From positions 89,946,644-90,010,643 of the forward strand of contig NC_088295.1 in assembly GCF_032854445.1 (NCBI RefSeq): a DNA stretch of 64,000 bases, in the 5' to 3' direction. Position numbers and translations under genes: made by a program. Below are positions 1-11,030 of the stretch, piece by piece. The number at the start of each line of letters is the position of its first letter. Positions within the stretch are counted from its first letter, which is position 1. The notes below the pieces were generated by a model. It worked only from the letters and a program-made list of their open reading frames with translations. It ran no database searches and had not been told where the DNA came from. The DNA is from Liolophura sinensis (Eukaryota; Mollusca; Polyplacophora; Chitonida; Chitonidae).

Positions 1-246
1 GTTTTAGGCCGTACTCAAGAACATTTGACTTGCAGGACGGCGGCCAGCATTATGGTGGGAGGAAACCAGGCACAGCCCGGCGGAAACTCACGACCATCCG
101 CAGGTTGCAGGCAGACCTTCCCACGTACAGCCGGAGAAGAAGCCAGCATGAGCTGGATTTCAACTCACATCGACGACCTTGATTAGAGGCTCCTGGGTCA
201 TTACGCTGCGCTATCCAGCTAAACAACTTAGCCACGGAGGCCCCCT
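1..246 (-). repeat. tRNA-derived SINE, cut by left window edge
   Basis: Read on the minus strand, this starts with a tRNA-like head (GGAGGCCTCCGTGGCTAAG-like A box, and a GAGTTCAA-like B box degraded to TGAAAT here). It continues through the conserved body (CTTCTCCGGC, CCTGCGGATGGTCGTGAG, GGTTTCCTCCCACCATAATG) and stops at the window edge near the GGCCTAAAAC tail. The same element recurs at 29688, 30122, 52536 and 58136. The structure is that of a Pol III-derived SINE; the family name cannot be assigned without a library search. Confidence 0.75.
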
Positions 247-344
247 TAATTTATACAACTGCCACCGATAATCGTCATTGTCTCATAAGTGTATTATCTT
301 CGTATCACCAACCCGTAATTATACTAGACAACTGGAACCCCAAC

Positions 345-770
345 CTCCAAACTGATATACCGTGCAATTAAAACCCCACCCACATCTAACGGTCAAACTA
401 ATACCCCATTATGCAACTGATGGACAAGTAAAAGCCCAACTCACAACTAACGGACAACTAAAACCCTAACCCACCACTAACGGACAACTAAAATCCCAAC
501 CCACATCTAATGGACAACTAAAACCCAAACCCACAATTAATGGACAACTAAAACCTAAACCCACAACTAACGGAGAACATAAACCTCACCCACGACTAAC
601 AGACAACTAAATCCCAAAACCACAAATAACGAATAACTAAAATCCCAGTCACAACTAACGGACTACTAAAACTCCAGCCCACAAGTAACGGGCAACTAAA
701 ACCCAAACCCACAACTAACGTGCAACTAAAACCCCAACTTACGAATAACGGACGACTAAATGTTATACTT
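345..770. repeat. 30-bp minisatellite (intronic, alpha block)
   Basis: Imperfect head-to-tail copies of a 30-bp unit built on GGACAACTAAAACCC and CCACAACTAACG, about 14 copies. The same array is at 26700-27345 in the third duplicated unit and is missing from the second unit, where beta joins alpha directly near 9980. It lies in the intron between the signal exon and the first Ig exon of the minus-strand gene model. Confidence 0.85.
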
Positions 771-1633
771 TTCCCCAAAACAATTGCATACCTGTATATT
801 AATGTGAATTAAATCTGCTGCTGTTATATTTTGACTTTGGACAACTGTATTCGCTGCTGAATTTGGCTTAAATCCTTTATTTATAACAATATGACTTAAA
901 CCACTATTGGCTAATACACTTTTGTGCCCTCATGTCGGAAAAGGACATTTTCAACCCCCACCTACTTTGACGATTATAACCACACCCACCGGAGAACTTA
1001 AATTCCAACCAGAATCACTTCACAACCAAAGCTCCAATCACAATTACGGGGCAACCAAAATCACAACCACAACTAGCGCACTGCGGTGGCCAATGTGTTA
1101 GAGAGTCCGTCTGTTAAGTCAGTGATAAGGTTTCAAAACTCAGTTAGGAAAGTACCTGTAATAATTTGCCAGCTATCACACTATCGCTGATGCTCTGGTT
1201 TTACTCTCTATTCCGTAGGCTTTTATTATATTATATATGTAAGGTTTTAAAGTCGGCAATATAAAACATTCCTCCCTTGGCTCTCAGCTAAACACAAGGG
1301 TGCAAGTTAACCCAGTTTGTCCCCCAACTAGACATCTTTAAACTCAGAGTGAAGAAAGAACGACCTTGCATGTCTGTGATCAAATAAATCATCGTGTATT
1401 TTGACTCTCTCTCTGACGAGCATTTATGGACATAAATTTATTCGACCTGAAGCTGAAGTTATGAAGTTGTTTGCAATTTTCTTTATAAGGTGCATATTGG
1501 CAACACACAAACTGGATGGCTACTGGCCTTCTGGCTGTGATCATGCAAAAGGCAAACTTTATCGCAGTTGACTCTTACAGAGTGTGGTCGGGTCAGGTAT
1601 GTGCTTTAGTTCTGAAAAGAAAACTCTACTCAC

Positions 1634-1685
1634 ACGAAAGAATGACACTGATTGTCATCCACAGGATAACTTGAAGAATCATCAT
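1634..1685 (-). CDS. signal-peptide exon of minus-strand Ig gene, copy C (rest outside window)
   Basis: The minus strand reads two Met codons and then a hydrophobic run, MMILQVILWMTISVILS, for 17 codons plus one base. It stops at a good donor (CGT|GTGAGT), so the exon ends in phase 1. This is the usual form for a secretory leader spliced to an Ig domain. A TATA box lies about 95 nt upstream. The exon matches the intact copy at 28206-28257 except for one silent codon difference. Its Ig exons should lie left of the window. The assignment as a leader exon is inference from hydrophobicity, phase, splice signal and conservation between copies. Confidence 0.65.
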
Positions 1686-1775
1686 GGCTTTAATCAGTCC
1701 GGGAATTGAGGTTGCCAAGAAGTAGATGAGCAAATCACAGATCACTGTCGGTATCTCTAACCTCTCTGGGGCTCG

Positions 1776-1783
1776 TTTATATA
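1776..1783 (-). promoter_or_regulatory. TATA box of Ig gene copy C
   Basis: The minus strand reads TATATAAA in the context GTATATAAACGAGCC, about 90 nt upstream of the first ATG at 1685. This would place the start site near 1750 and give a short leader of about 65 nt. The same box at the same spacing is at 13050 and 28348. Confidence 0.55.
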
Positions 1784-1959
1784 CTATCCACTTTGAGGAA
1801 ATAAATCACGTTATAAAACCTCGGAAATGCAGAAATCTTGACGCATACAATGATCTAAAGAAAGACACAGGTTTTTTTGTCCGAAACATATTCGGTATTA
1901 ATCCTGACCAATCAGAAGAGATATGTAAATTCCCAGCTTGTTACACTTAGGCCAGGTGA

Positions 1960-2740
1960 CCTCGAGATGAGGGAAGCACCTTGTTGTCTGGTATCAAATC
2001 CTGTATCCTTTCGATAGCGACTGCCTGACTGCCCGAGGGGATTCGATAAGAGATTGTATGAGTTCAGGCCTTATGACACATATAGAAAAACAAATGTAGC
2101 ACGATATATAGGCCCACATGGAGAAAGGAGAACTTTGGTGAAAGTCGGCTACAGTATACATTACCGTCTCACTGGCAAGGTTAAACTAGAAATCATCAAA
2201 CCTGTATGCTCGAGACAACCGGACAGTTGATCACAGTGAGAGAGGATAGTTGCGCCAATGTCTTAGTCGAGGGGTCAGCCTGTCAGATGTAGGAATGCAG
2301 ACAATTGTGTCAACATGTTCAACGACACTTTATTGTCAAACTGACAGTGATGGAACTGCATGAGAGTGGCTCGCTATGACATTAACTGTTGGTGCAACAA
2401 GCTGTTTGTCTGCTTAAACTGGGCCGTTGTTCTGGACCAGGATTTAATTAAAGTTGAATTGGAAGATAAATTCCTTGTAGACCTTAAAATTAACTGCAGT
2501 CGTTGTATAAAAAGGTAATTGAAAAGTTAATGAACTGTCTGTACCTCTTCTTGAAACTGTTGCATGGCATATAAGGCGCGTGAAAAAACATTTCAGAGAA
2601 TTGTCTTTAAGAATTAAATACTTCTGAATTTATCGTCGATATGGCTGGGTTTCTATGAATTATTAGAGGGCCTAGTATATCTACCTGTAAAATAGGTTAA
2701 TTTATGTAGTAGTATACACAACTGTACTTCTGAGAGGGAA
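1960..2740. other. alpha block, upstream side, no gene seen
   Basis: Non-repetitive sequence upstream of the minus-strand TATA box, conserved in the three alpha copies. Short open frames here are not kept open between copies. It may contain promoter elements of the Ig genes. Confidence 0.5.
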
Positions 2741-5700
2741 ACACATTTGCCGACAAAGTACCAACATCTAGGCCGGGTTGTTCAAAATAAGGGTGAAGTG
2801 GGTTCCTACAGGTGTATGTTACACTATGTATCGTACAAGGTGGAGTATGTTGATGCAGGTGTACGTCACACTATGTATGCTTTAAGGTGGAGTATCGTTA
2901 TCCAGGTGTACGACACACTATGTACTCTGCAAAGTCGAGTATGTTCATCAAAGTGTACGTCAACCATGTATATTGTAAGGTGGAGTATGTTCATACAGGT
3001 GTACGTCACACTAGGTATGCTGTATAGTGTAGGAGGTTCATCCAGGTGTAGGTCAAACTATGTATGCCACAAGGTAGGTTTGTTCATCCAGGTGTACGTC
3101 ACTATGCTGGTGTACTATGTATGCTGTCAGGTGGAGTATATTCATGCAGGTGCACGACACACGATGTATTCTGTAAGGTAGATTATGTTCATCCAGGTGT
3201 ACGTTACACTATGTATGCTGTAAGGTGGTGTATGTTCTTCCAGGTGTACGTTACACTATGTATGCTGTAAGGTGGTGTATGTTCATCCAGGTGTACGTTA
3301 CACTGTGTATGCTGTAAAGTGAAGTATGTTCATCCAGGTGTACGTCAGACTCTGTATGCTGTAAGGTGGAATATGTTCATCCAGGTATACGTCACACTAT
3401 GTATGCTGGCCAGTGTAGTCTGTTTATCCCGGTGTACGTCACACTATGTATGCTATACATTGTAAAAGGTTAATCCAGGTCTAGGTCACAATATGTATGG
3501 TGTAAGGTGAAGTATGTTGAATCAGGTATAGGTCACATTGTGTATGCTGTAAGGTGGAGTATGTTCATCCAGGTATACATCACATTATGTATGCTGTGCA
3601 GTAGAGGATGTTCATACAGGTGTACGTCACATTATGTATGCTGTACAGTGTGGGAGGTTCATACAGGTGTACCTCACACTATGAATAAAGTGAGGTGGAG
3701 TATATTCATCCAGTTGTACGAGACACGATGTATTCTGTAAGTTGGAGTATGTTCATCCATTTGTAGGTCAAATTATGAATGCTGTAAGGTGGAATATGTT
3801 TATCCAGGTGTACGTCAAACTATGTATGCTGTGAGGTGATGTTTGTTCATCCAGGTGTACGTCACACTATGTATTTTGTAGGGTGGAGGATGTTCATACA
3901 GATGTGCGTCACACTATATATGCTGTAAGGTGAAGTCTGTTCACCCAGGTGTACGACACACGATGTGTTCCGTCAAGTGGAGTATGTTCATCCATGTGTA
4001 CGTCACCCTATGTATGCTGTACGGTGAAATACGTTCATCCAGGTGTCTGTCACACTATGTATGCTGTAAGGTGGAGAAGGTTCACACAGGTGTACGTCAG
4101 ACTATGTATACTGTACAGTGTGGAGTATGTTCATCCAGATGTAAGTCACATTATGTATACTGTACAGTGTGGTAGGGTCATGCAGGTGTACGTCACACTA
4201 TGAATGCTGTAAGGCGGAGAAGGTTCACACAGGTGTACGTCAGACTATGTATACTGTACAGTGTGGTAGGTTCATGCAGGTGTACGTCACACTATTTATG
4301 CTGTCTGGTGGAGAATGTTCTTCCAGATGTATTATACATTGTGTATGTTGTAAGGTGGACTATGTTCATCCAGGTGTACGTCGCACAATATATACTGTAC
4401 AGTGTAGTACGCTTAACCATGTGGACGTCACACTGTGTATGAAGTAAGGTGTACTGTGTAAATCCAGGTATACCCCAACTTATGTATACTGTAGAGTGGA
4501 GTATGTTCATCCAGATGTACGTCACACTTTGTGTCGTATAAGGTGGAGTATTTCCATCCAGGTGAAAATCACACTTTGTATGTTGTACAATGGAGTATTT
4601 TCATCTAGGCATACGTCACTCTATGTATGCTACAAGGTGGAGTGTTTTCATTCAGGCGTACGTCGTTCTATGGATGCTCTAAGGAGAGTATGTTCATCCA
4701 GATGTACGTCGCACTGTGTATGCTGTATGGTGGAGCGTGTTCATGGAGGGGTACGTTACACTATGACTCCTGTAAGGTGGAGCATGTTTATCCAAGTGTA
4801 CGTCACACCATGTATGCTGCAAAGTGAAGTATGTTCATCAAGGTGTACGTCACACCATGTATGCTGTAAGGTGGAGTATGTTTATCCAGGTGTACTTCGC
4901 TGTAAGGATGCTTTAAGGGGAAGTATGTTCATCCAGGTGTACGTCACACTGTGTATGCTTTAAGGTGGAGCATGTTCATCCAGGTGTACGTCACACAATA
5001 TATACTGCACAGTGAAGTATGTCTATCCAGGTGTGCGTCACTCTGCGTATGCAATAAGGTGTACTATGTAGATCAAGTTTTACGTCATCCTATGTATCCT
5101 GTAGTGTGGAGTTTCTTCATCCAGATGTACGTCACACTATGTATCGTATAAAGTGGAGCATTTTTATTCAGGAGTACGTCACACTTTTTATGCTGTAGAA
5201 TGGAGTATTTTCATCTATGTGTACGTCACTCTATGTATGATGCAAGATGGAGTGTGTTCATCAAGGTGAACGTAACACTATGTATGCCTTACAGTGTAGT
5301 ATTTTGATAAAGGTGTACGTCACACTATATATGCTCTACAATGGAGTATTATTATCTAGGCACACGTCACTCCATGAATGCTACAAAGAGGAATATGTTC
5401 ATCCAGGTGTACGTCGCTCTGTGGATGCTCTAAGGAGAAGTATGTTCATCCAGGTGTATGTCACACTGTGTATGCTGTATGGTGGAGCGTGTTCATCCAG
5501 GTGTACGTCAGACTATGGGTACTGTAAGGGGAAGTATGTTCATCCAGGTGTACGTCACACTGTGTATGCTGTATGGTGGAGCGTGTTCATCCCGGTGTAC
5601 GTCACACTGTGTATGCTGTATGGTGGAGCGTGTTCATCCAGGTGTACGTCAGACTATGGGTACTGTAAGGGGAAGTATGTTCATCCAGGTGTACGTCACA

Positions 5701-6500
5701 CTGTGTATGCTGTAAAGCGGAGAATGTTCATGAAGGTGTACGTCAAACTATGTATGCTGTAAGGTGGAGTATGTTCATCCAGGTGAATGTCACAATATGT
5801 ATTCTGTAAGGCGTAGTGTGTTCACCCAGGTATACGTCACACTATGTATGCTGTAAGGTGGAGTATGTTCATCCAGGTGTACCTGACACTGTGTATGCTT
5901 CGAGGTGGTGTATGTTCATCCAGGTGTACGTCACACTCTGGATGTTGTAAGGTGGAGTATGTCCATTCAGGTGTGCGACGCACAATATACGCTGTACAGT
6001 GTAGTACGTTTATCCAAGTGTACGTCACACCATGTACGCTGCAAGGTGAGGGTATGTTTATCCAGTTGTATGTCACACAATGTATGCTGTAAGGTGGAAT
6101 ATGTTCATCCAGGTATACGTCACACTTTGTATGCTGTGAGGTTGAGTGTGTTCATATAGGTGAACGTCACACTATGTATACTGTAAGGTGGAGTGTGTTC
6201 ATCCAGGGTTACGTCACACTGTATAAACTGTAAGGTGCAGTATATTTATACAGGTGTACGTCACACTATATATGCTATAAGGTGGAGTATGTTCATCCAG
6301 GTGTACGTTACACTAGGTATGCTGTAAGGTGGAGTATGTTCATTCAGATGTACGGCAAACTATGCATGATGTACAGTGTAGTAGGTTTAACAAGGTGTAC
6401 GTGACGCTATGTATGAGGTAAAGTTGTCGAGGTTCATCCAGGTGTACGGCACACTATGTGTGCTGTAAGGTGGAGTATGTTTATCCAGGTGTACGTTACG
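2740..6500. repeat. 47-bp minisatellite array, part 1
   Basis: About 80 imperfect copies of a 47-bp unit whose consensus runs GTATGTTCATCCAGGTGTAC, then a GTCACACTATGTATG block, then CTGTAAGGTGGA. Variant units (TACAGTGTAGTAGG in place of TAAGGTGGAGTATG) recur, showing higher-order structure. For example, two adjacent copies of a multi-unit block lie around 5450-5710. Open frames of up to 171 codons are by-products of the repeat. Confidence 0.95.
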
Positions 6501-6735
6501 TACGGATGGTTGAGTTTCTATGAATTATAAGAGAGGCTAGTGTTGGTATCTGCAGTGTAGGTTTATAAGAGTATCAGGTTGATTTATATAATAGGATAGA
6601 CAACTGTAATTCTGAAAAGGAAACACATTTGCGCACAAAGCACCAATACCTGGGCCAGGTTGTTGAAACCTGGTTGAAGACTTCATACCAAATTTATGTT
6701 TAAAACACGTCTTTGGTGTAACACTATATGTGTGT
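6500..6735. repeat. degraded copy of the alpha-block edge inside the 47-bp array
   Basis: GGTTGAGTTTCTATGAATTA, then GACAACTGTAATTCTGAAAA, and AACACATTTGCGCACAAAG match the right edge of the alpha blocks (2640-2790, 14740-14890, 29260-29490). This shows that an older unit boundary lies within the present array. Confidence 0.75.
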
Positions 6736-7735
6736 TGTACGGTGCAGAAAGTTCTTCCAGGTGTACGTCACATTATATTTGCTTTAAGGTGGAGTATGTA
6801 ATCTTGGTGTACGTCACACGATGTATACTGTAAAGTGGAGTATTTTCATCCATCTGTACGCCAAACTGTGCAAATTGTAAGGTGGAGTATGTTCATCCAG
6901 GTGTACGTGACACGATGTATGCTGTAAGGTGGAGTATGTTCATCCAGGTGTACGTCACACTATGTATGCTGTAAGGTGAAGTATGTTCATTTACGTGCAC
7001 GTCACACTATGTATGCTATGAGGTGGAGTATTTTCGTCTACGTGAACTTCACTGTATTTATATCGTAAGGCGGAGTATGTTTATCAAGGTGTAGGTTACA
7101 CTATGTATGCTGTAAGGTGGAGCATGTTTACGCATGTGTACGTCCCACTATGAATGCAGTAAGGTAGAGTATGTTCATCCCTGTATACGTCACACAATAT
7201 ATAATGTAAGGTTGAGTGTGTTCATGCAGGTGTACGTCAAACCTTGTAAGCTCCAAGGTGGAGTATGTTCATCCAGGTGAACGTCACACTATGTATGCTG
7301 TAAGGCGGAGTGTGTTTATGCAGGTGTACGTCACCACTATGTATACTGTAAGGTGGAGTATGTTTATCCAGGTATACTTCACACTATGTATACTTTAAGG
7401 TGGAGCATGTTTATGCTGTTAAACGTCACACTAGGCACACTGTAAAGTGAAATATGTTTATTCAGGGGAACGTCACACCATGTATGCTGTAAGGTGGAGC
7501 ATGTTTATGTACGTGTACGTCACACTATGTATACTGTAAGGTGGAGCAACTTTATGTACGTATACGCCACACTATGTATACTGTAAGGTGGAGCATGTTT
7601 ATGCATGTGTACGCCACACTGTGTATACTGTAAGGTGGAATATATTTATTTAGGTGAACGTCACACTATGTATACTGTACAGTGTAGTAGGTTCATCCAG
7701 TAGTATGTCAAAATTTTTATGTTGTATTGTGTAAT
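6735..7735. repeat. 47-bp minisatellite array, part 2
   Basis: About 21 more copies of the same 47-bp unit, including the GGAGCATGTTTATG variants that also occur at 23990-24090. The array ends at the GTGTAATAAATTCATT junction with the beta block. Confidence 0.93.
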
Positions 7736-7831
7736 AAATTCATTTATTTTTATTTCCCGCTTTGTGTAGATCTACTAGATCCTAAACTAAACGAGTGTTA
7801 TTTATTTGTTCATTTTTCTATTGATTATATA

Positions 7832-8034
7832 GGTGTTTTACGCCGTACTGAAGAATTTTTCATTGATATGTCGGCGGTTGGACTGTGAGAGGAAACCGGA
7901 CAGAACCGGGGATAAACCCGAAACCCGGAAAATCCTCCAACATAGAACCGGAGAGAGTTGGTGTATAAGTTGGCCTTCAAGGTTAAACATGCGGAACTGG
8001 CGCAACTCTGTCCAAGATTTGCCTCCAAACTGAA
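7832..8034 (-). repeat. SINE-like element with divergent head
   Basis: On the minus strand the 3' part matches the local SINE tail (GGTTTCCTCTCACAGTCCAA, CAGTACGGCGTAAAACACC). The 5' part (TTTGGAGGCAAATCTTGGAC region) is not the tRNA head of the other SINEs. A separate tRNA-like head piece lies at 8430-8505. It is shared with the copy at 24287-24485, so it predates the block duplication. Confidence 0.55.
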
Positions 8035-8429
8035 GAGTGAAGGACCACTTATTGTCTAATACAACAACACAGACAGTTTAAGTTGATAATACAGTATAAA
8101 CACTCTGTACTGCTATTTTGCACCGAGTGAAAATGATTAAGAATTTTGTCTGTTTTATATATAATCGAAAACTTTTCCCCCAGTGTTACTACCCAACTCC
8201 CTGGAGGTTGGCAAGGTAACAAATTGTTATGACTTCACTTCCAGCATCCACAGTTCCAAAAAATCGTGGTCACGCAATATTAGTTTTTCTATATGTTGTG
8301 GAAAAAAGTACTAGCTGCATGTGGTGGTATGCCATGCTACAACGCGAAAGTTATATTTTTGAGGTTGAAGTTGACAGATTTACTACATAAATAGTAAGGA
8401 AAATGAATGCGCTCGTATAACGTCAACTC

Positions 8430-8505
8430 ACAGCGACCGCTTTGGTAAGAGGCTGCCGTGTCATTGTGGTTGGCTAGCACGTTAAGTAAGCCTACAGAGG
8501 CCCGT
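8430..8505 (-). repeat. SINE head fragment
   Basis: The minus strand reads GGCCTCTGTAGGCTTACTT, then GACACGGCAGCCTCTTACC and GCGGTCGCTGTGAGTTGAC, matching the tRNA-like head of the other SINEs. It is also present at 24825-24897. Confidence 0.55.
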
Positions 8506-8621
8506 AAAAGCCATTGTGGTGGTTGAAAAACTTATTAATTCGATATGACGCTTGACATAAAACATCAGAACGTTTGCCGTCTTATTTTTTTTTTCTTCTC
8601 TGTCAAACTGTCAGATGTTAC

Positions 8622-8781
8622 CTCTTATAGAGATTCCCGTCGAGGATCTGCTCACTGATCCACCATTCGAACCTTCACAAGTGTACAGGCCGGAGTCGGA
8701 CGGGACAAGGGAGGTAATCGTGATGAGATAATGGACGCCACCATTTGTACCTTCCATCTGTGTCAGCGACACTCGCTCAGT
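8622..8781 (-). pseudogene. Ig-domain second-half exon, gene copy B
   Basis: A 160-nt exon on the minus strand, bounded by GTTAACAG acceptor and GTAACA donor, entering in phase 0 and leaving in phase 1. It encodes the back half of an Ig fold: HYLITITSLVPSDSGLYTCE, then GSNGGSVSRSSTG. The DSGLYTC motif holds the second Ig cysteine. The exon itself is open, but its partner exons at 9787 and 12904 carry frameshifts, so the copy as a whole is called a pseudogene. It is paralogous to 25015-25174. Confidence 0.7.
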
Positions 8782-8789
8782 CTGTTAAC

Positions 8790-9780
8790 ATAGCAAATCA
8801 CATATGAAGGTGTTTTCAAAGAGTTGACATCTTTATTATTTTATTTCATTATATGACACAAATGCCTCTTTACATAAGTAATACGATTGGATGCACTGTA
8901 GGTCCCTACGAATTCCTTGTCGTGGACGTAATTGGTTGAACCTGTTGTTTTCTGAATCGAAAAGAGAAAAATATCTTTATAATTTGAACAAGCCTATGCA
9001 CTCAGGTGTTTAACCCAAATTCAGCGTTTGGGGCAAGATGTATTGCTACTGTTAAAATGTTATTTCCTTTTGAGTCATCTAGCTTCACCCATTCATTTCT
9101 TTTTCTATAAGGTGATTAACAAGCTAGTTTCCGTCTGCCTTGATCCCGTCACGCGCACACGTGTACATCGCTACGATCAAGGCTATTCAAAAAGAGATTG
9201 TCTAAGACCAACTTGCAAATCATGGGAAGAAGAAGAAAAAGATACTTGCAGGTACAATACACTGTACTGTTTACAGAAGCAATTACGCACACAAGTAATA
9301 TCAGGTGTAGCTTAGATAAAAGTTTCTGGACACACGTACACTATGCTATGTGTAGAAATCTGAACGTGCAAGAAATTAAACACATCCCCACATTTGAGCA
9401 AAAAGGGTATGCATACACTTTACCAACCTAAAACAGAGAGGATGCACGCACATTATACCATGTTAGTCACCACTTTACGGGCACACGCTATACTTTAGCC
9501 TAGGTGATTGTATCTAGAATATGTAAGTCCATAAGGCCGGACCATACCCAAGGATGACTTCTTTAAGAGGCCTTTACAAGCTGACACAGTGTCATCCTAT
9601 AGGCTGTGTACATGGAGAGTATATTTTAGGAGCTGTTGTTCATGCACATGCACAAACTCTATGATGTATCTCAAGGTGAATGCCAAAGTGTTTAGCATAC
9701 CGACTGAAAACCACGCGCATAAAGATGACCGTGCGCACACAACACCCAAAATGGAATCACAAAGATGGATACCATTTCCT
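8790..9780. other. intron between Ig exons, copy B
   Basis: No convincing exon, RNA gene or tandem repeat was seen. The sequence matches 25180-26135 in the sister beta block. Short plus-strand open frames are not conserved as coding between the two copies. Confidence 0.5.
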
Positions 9781-9786
9781 ACTTAC

Positions 9787-9925
9787 GTTTTGCAAAGTCC
9801 TGGAGTTCTTTGATAACGTTATTGTAGCGGTAGAGGGCGCTCTCACCAAGCAATCAATCGTCAGTGTTGAACCCACCGTGCGAGGCCCTCTTGACGTCAT
9901 CCTCAGCCCACAGACTGTGACGAAC
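9787..9925 (-). pseudogene. Ig-domain first-half exon with 1-nt deletion, gene copy B
   Basis: Minus-strand exon with TTTCTTTAG acceptor and AAC|GTAAGT donor. It matches 26141-26280 but is 139 nt instead of 140. One G is lost in the GTGGGG run near its start, which brings a TGA into frame a few codons in. The remainder still encodes TVGSTLTIDCLVRAPSTATI with the first Ig cysteine. Together with the frameshifted signal exon at 12904-12959, this indicates a dead copy. Confidence 0.7.
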
Positions 9926-10019
9926 CTAAAGAAAACAGAAACAGGTCAAAAACATACAACACGTCACAACACGACAAAAAAGGACATTTTCAACCCCACC
10001 TACTTTGACGATTATAATC

Positions 10020-10778
10020 TGTTATAGTGAACAACTGCTGTCAGCTTCTAAATTTAGCTTGCCACATTTTACACATGCTGAGTTCGGGGCCTGCTGTCTG
10101 CCTCTACCTTAGAATGTTCCAGAATACGCTCAGTTCGGGGCCTGCTTGTTTACAAGTGTTCAAGAATTTTCTTATTCTAGAAAATTCCACAGTCTATATA
10201 AGACCTATAAAAGCAGATCAAAGGAGGAGAAAGGAGAATTATTGAGAGTTTTGGATGCTTTCGCTGTGTGGTACTTCAGTAGGCCTTTTATGCTGAATTT
10301 TGGTGTCTTTATAGCCTCTGGCTTTGTTATATCCTATCTCCACCGAACACTTGTTCAGTCTGAATTTGTATATTTAATTTATGCTCTTGTGGTACACAGT
10401 GCTTATTAGTGCACAGACCCTGTCTGTGGAATTTTGTGTATATTTCGTCATACACTCAGTTATACTGTGGATTTTCCCTCTTGTGAGTATTGCCTCTGTG
10501 CAATTTTTAAGCATTGTGGAGTATATGCGTCCGTTTGGACTTGGACACCGTTGTACATGTAAGTACTTTAGTATTTGTATAGATACTGCTATCCTTCTTG
10601 CTAAACTTAAGTACTTTAGTATTTGTAAAAGTCTTGTTATCTGTTCTTGTTAACCTAATAAATTGTTGTAAAATAAAATCTGCTGGTTTTGGTTACTTTT
10701 TTGTGCAGCTAAACTGTCGTGTATTTCGAACAAGCCATCTGCCATCTCTTTATAATACAGACAGTTTGGGTCGTAAGA
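10020..10778 (+). mobile_element. solo LTR, copy 1
   Basis: A 759-bp element starting TGTTATAGTG and ending GTCGTAAGA (the CA end mutated to GA). It has a TATA signal (CTATATAAGACC) and AATAAA signals near its 3' part, as in an LTR promoter and poly(A) region. It is flanked by 4-bp AATC duplications (10016-10019 and 10779-10782). The paralogous site at about 27571 (GATTATAATCTCAACC) is empty. It matches copies at 13788 and 34919. No internal gag/pol region is attached. Confidence 0.85.
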
Positions 10779-11030
10779 AATCTGAACCACACCTACCGGA
10801 GAAGTTAAATTCCAACACAATTACTTCACAACGAAAGCTCCAACAACAATTACGGGGCAACCAAAATCACAACCACAACTAGCTCACTGCGGTGGCCAAT
10901 TGTGTTGGAGAGCCCGCCTTGTCCGTGATACGGTTTCAAAACTCAGTAACAGGAAAGTACCTGTAACAATTTGCCAGCTATCACACTATCGCTGATGCTC
11001 TGGTTTTACTCTCTATTCCGTAGTCTTTTA

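Larger units (their letters stand above)
250..2740. repeat. segmental duplication, alpha block copy 1
   Basis: Sequence from the CTGCCACCGATAATCGTC region to the TATACACAACTG edge recurs almost unchanged at 26640-29488. It also recurs, with a Tc1 element and two LTRs inserted, at 10783-14890. Each copy carries a minus-strand TATA box and signal-peptide exon. Two of the three copies end where a 47-bp repeat array begins. Confidence 0.9.
7735..9980. repeat. segmental duplication, beta block copy 1
   Basis: Nearly collinear with 24180-26340, with small indels. It contains the two minus-strand Ig exons and SINE-related pieces. It joins directly to alpha-type sequence (GGACATTTTCAACCCC) at about 9980, so the SINE and 30-bp array seen in the other units are absent here. 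Confidence 0.9.

Noticed and set aside
1-246. Functional tRNA gene in the SINE heads
   Set aside because: A- and B-box-like words are present but the cloverleaf is not complete, and the head is fused to a SINE body.
1726-1950. 74-codon plus-strand frame (MSKSQITVG...), also at 13000-13224
   Set aside because: It is antisense to the TATA box and leader exon. The third copy at 28298 has an early stop (GACGCATAA). Conservation is explained by segmental duplication.
2747-7398. Many open frames of 60-171 codons in the 47-bp array (both strands)
   Set aside because: A 47-bp period gives a 47-codon repeat in all frames, so runs without stops are chance. Frames are not conserved between array parts.
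2740-7735. CRISPR array
   Set aside because: The units are contiguous diverged tandem repeats with no unique spacers, and the genome is eukaryotic.
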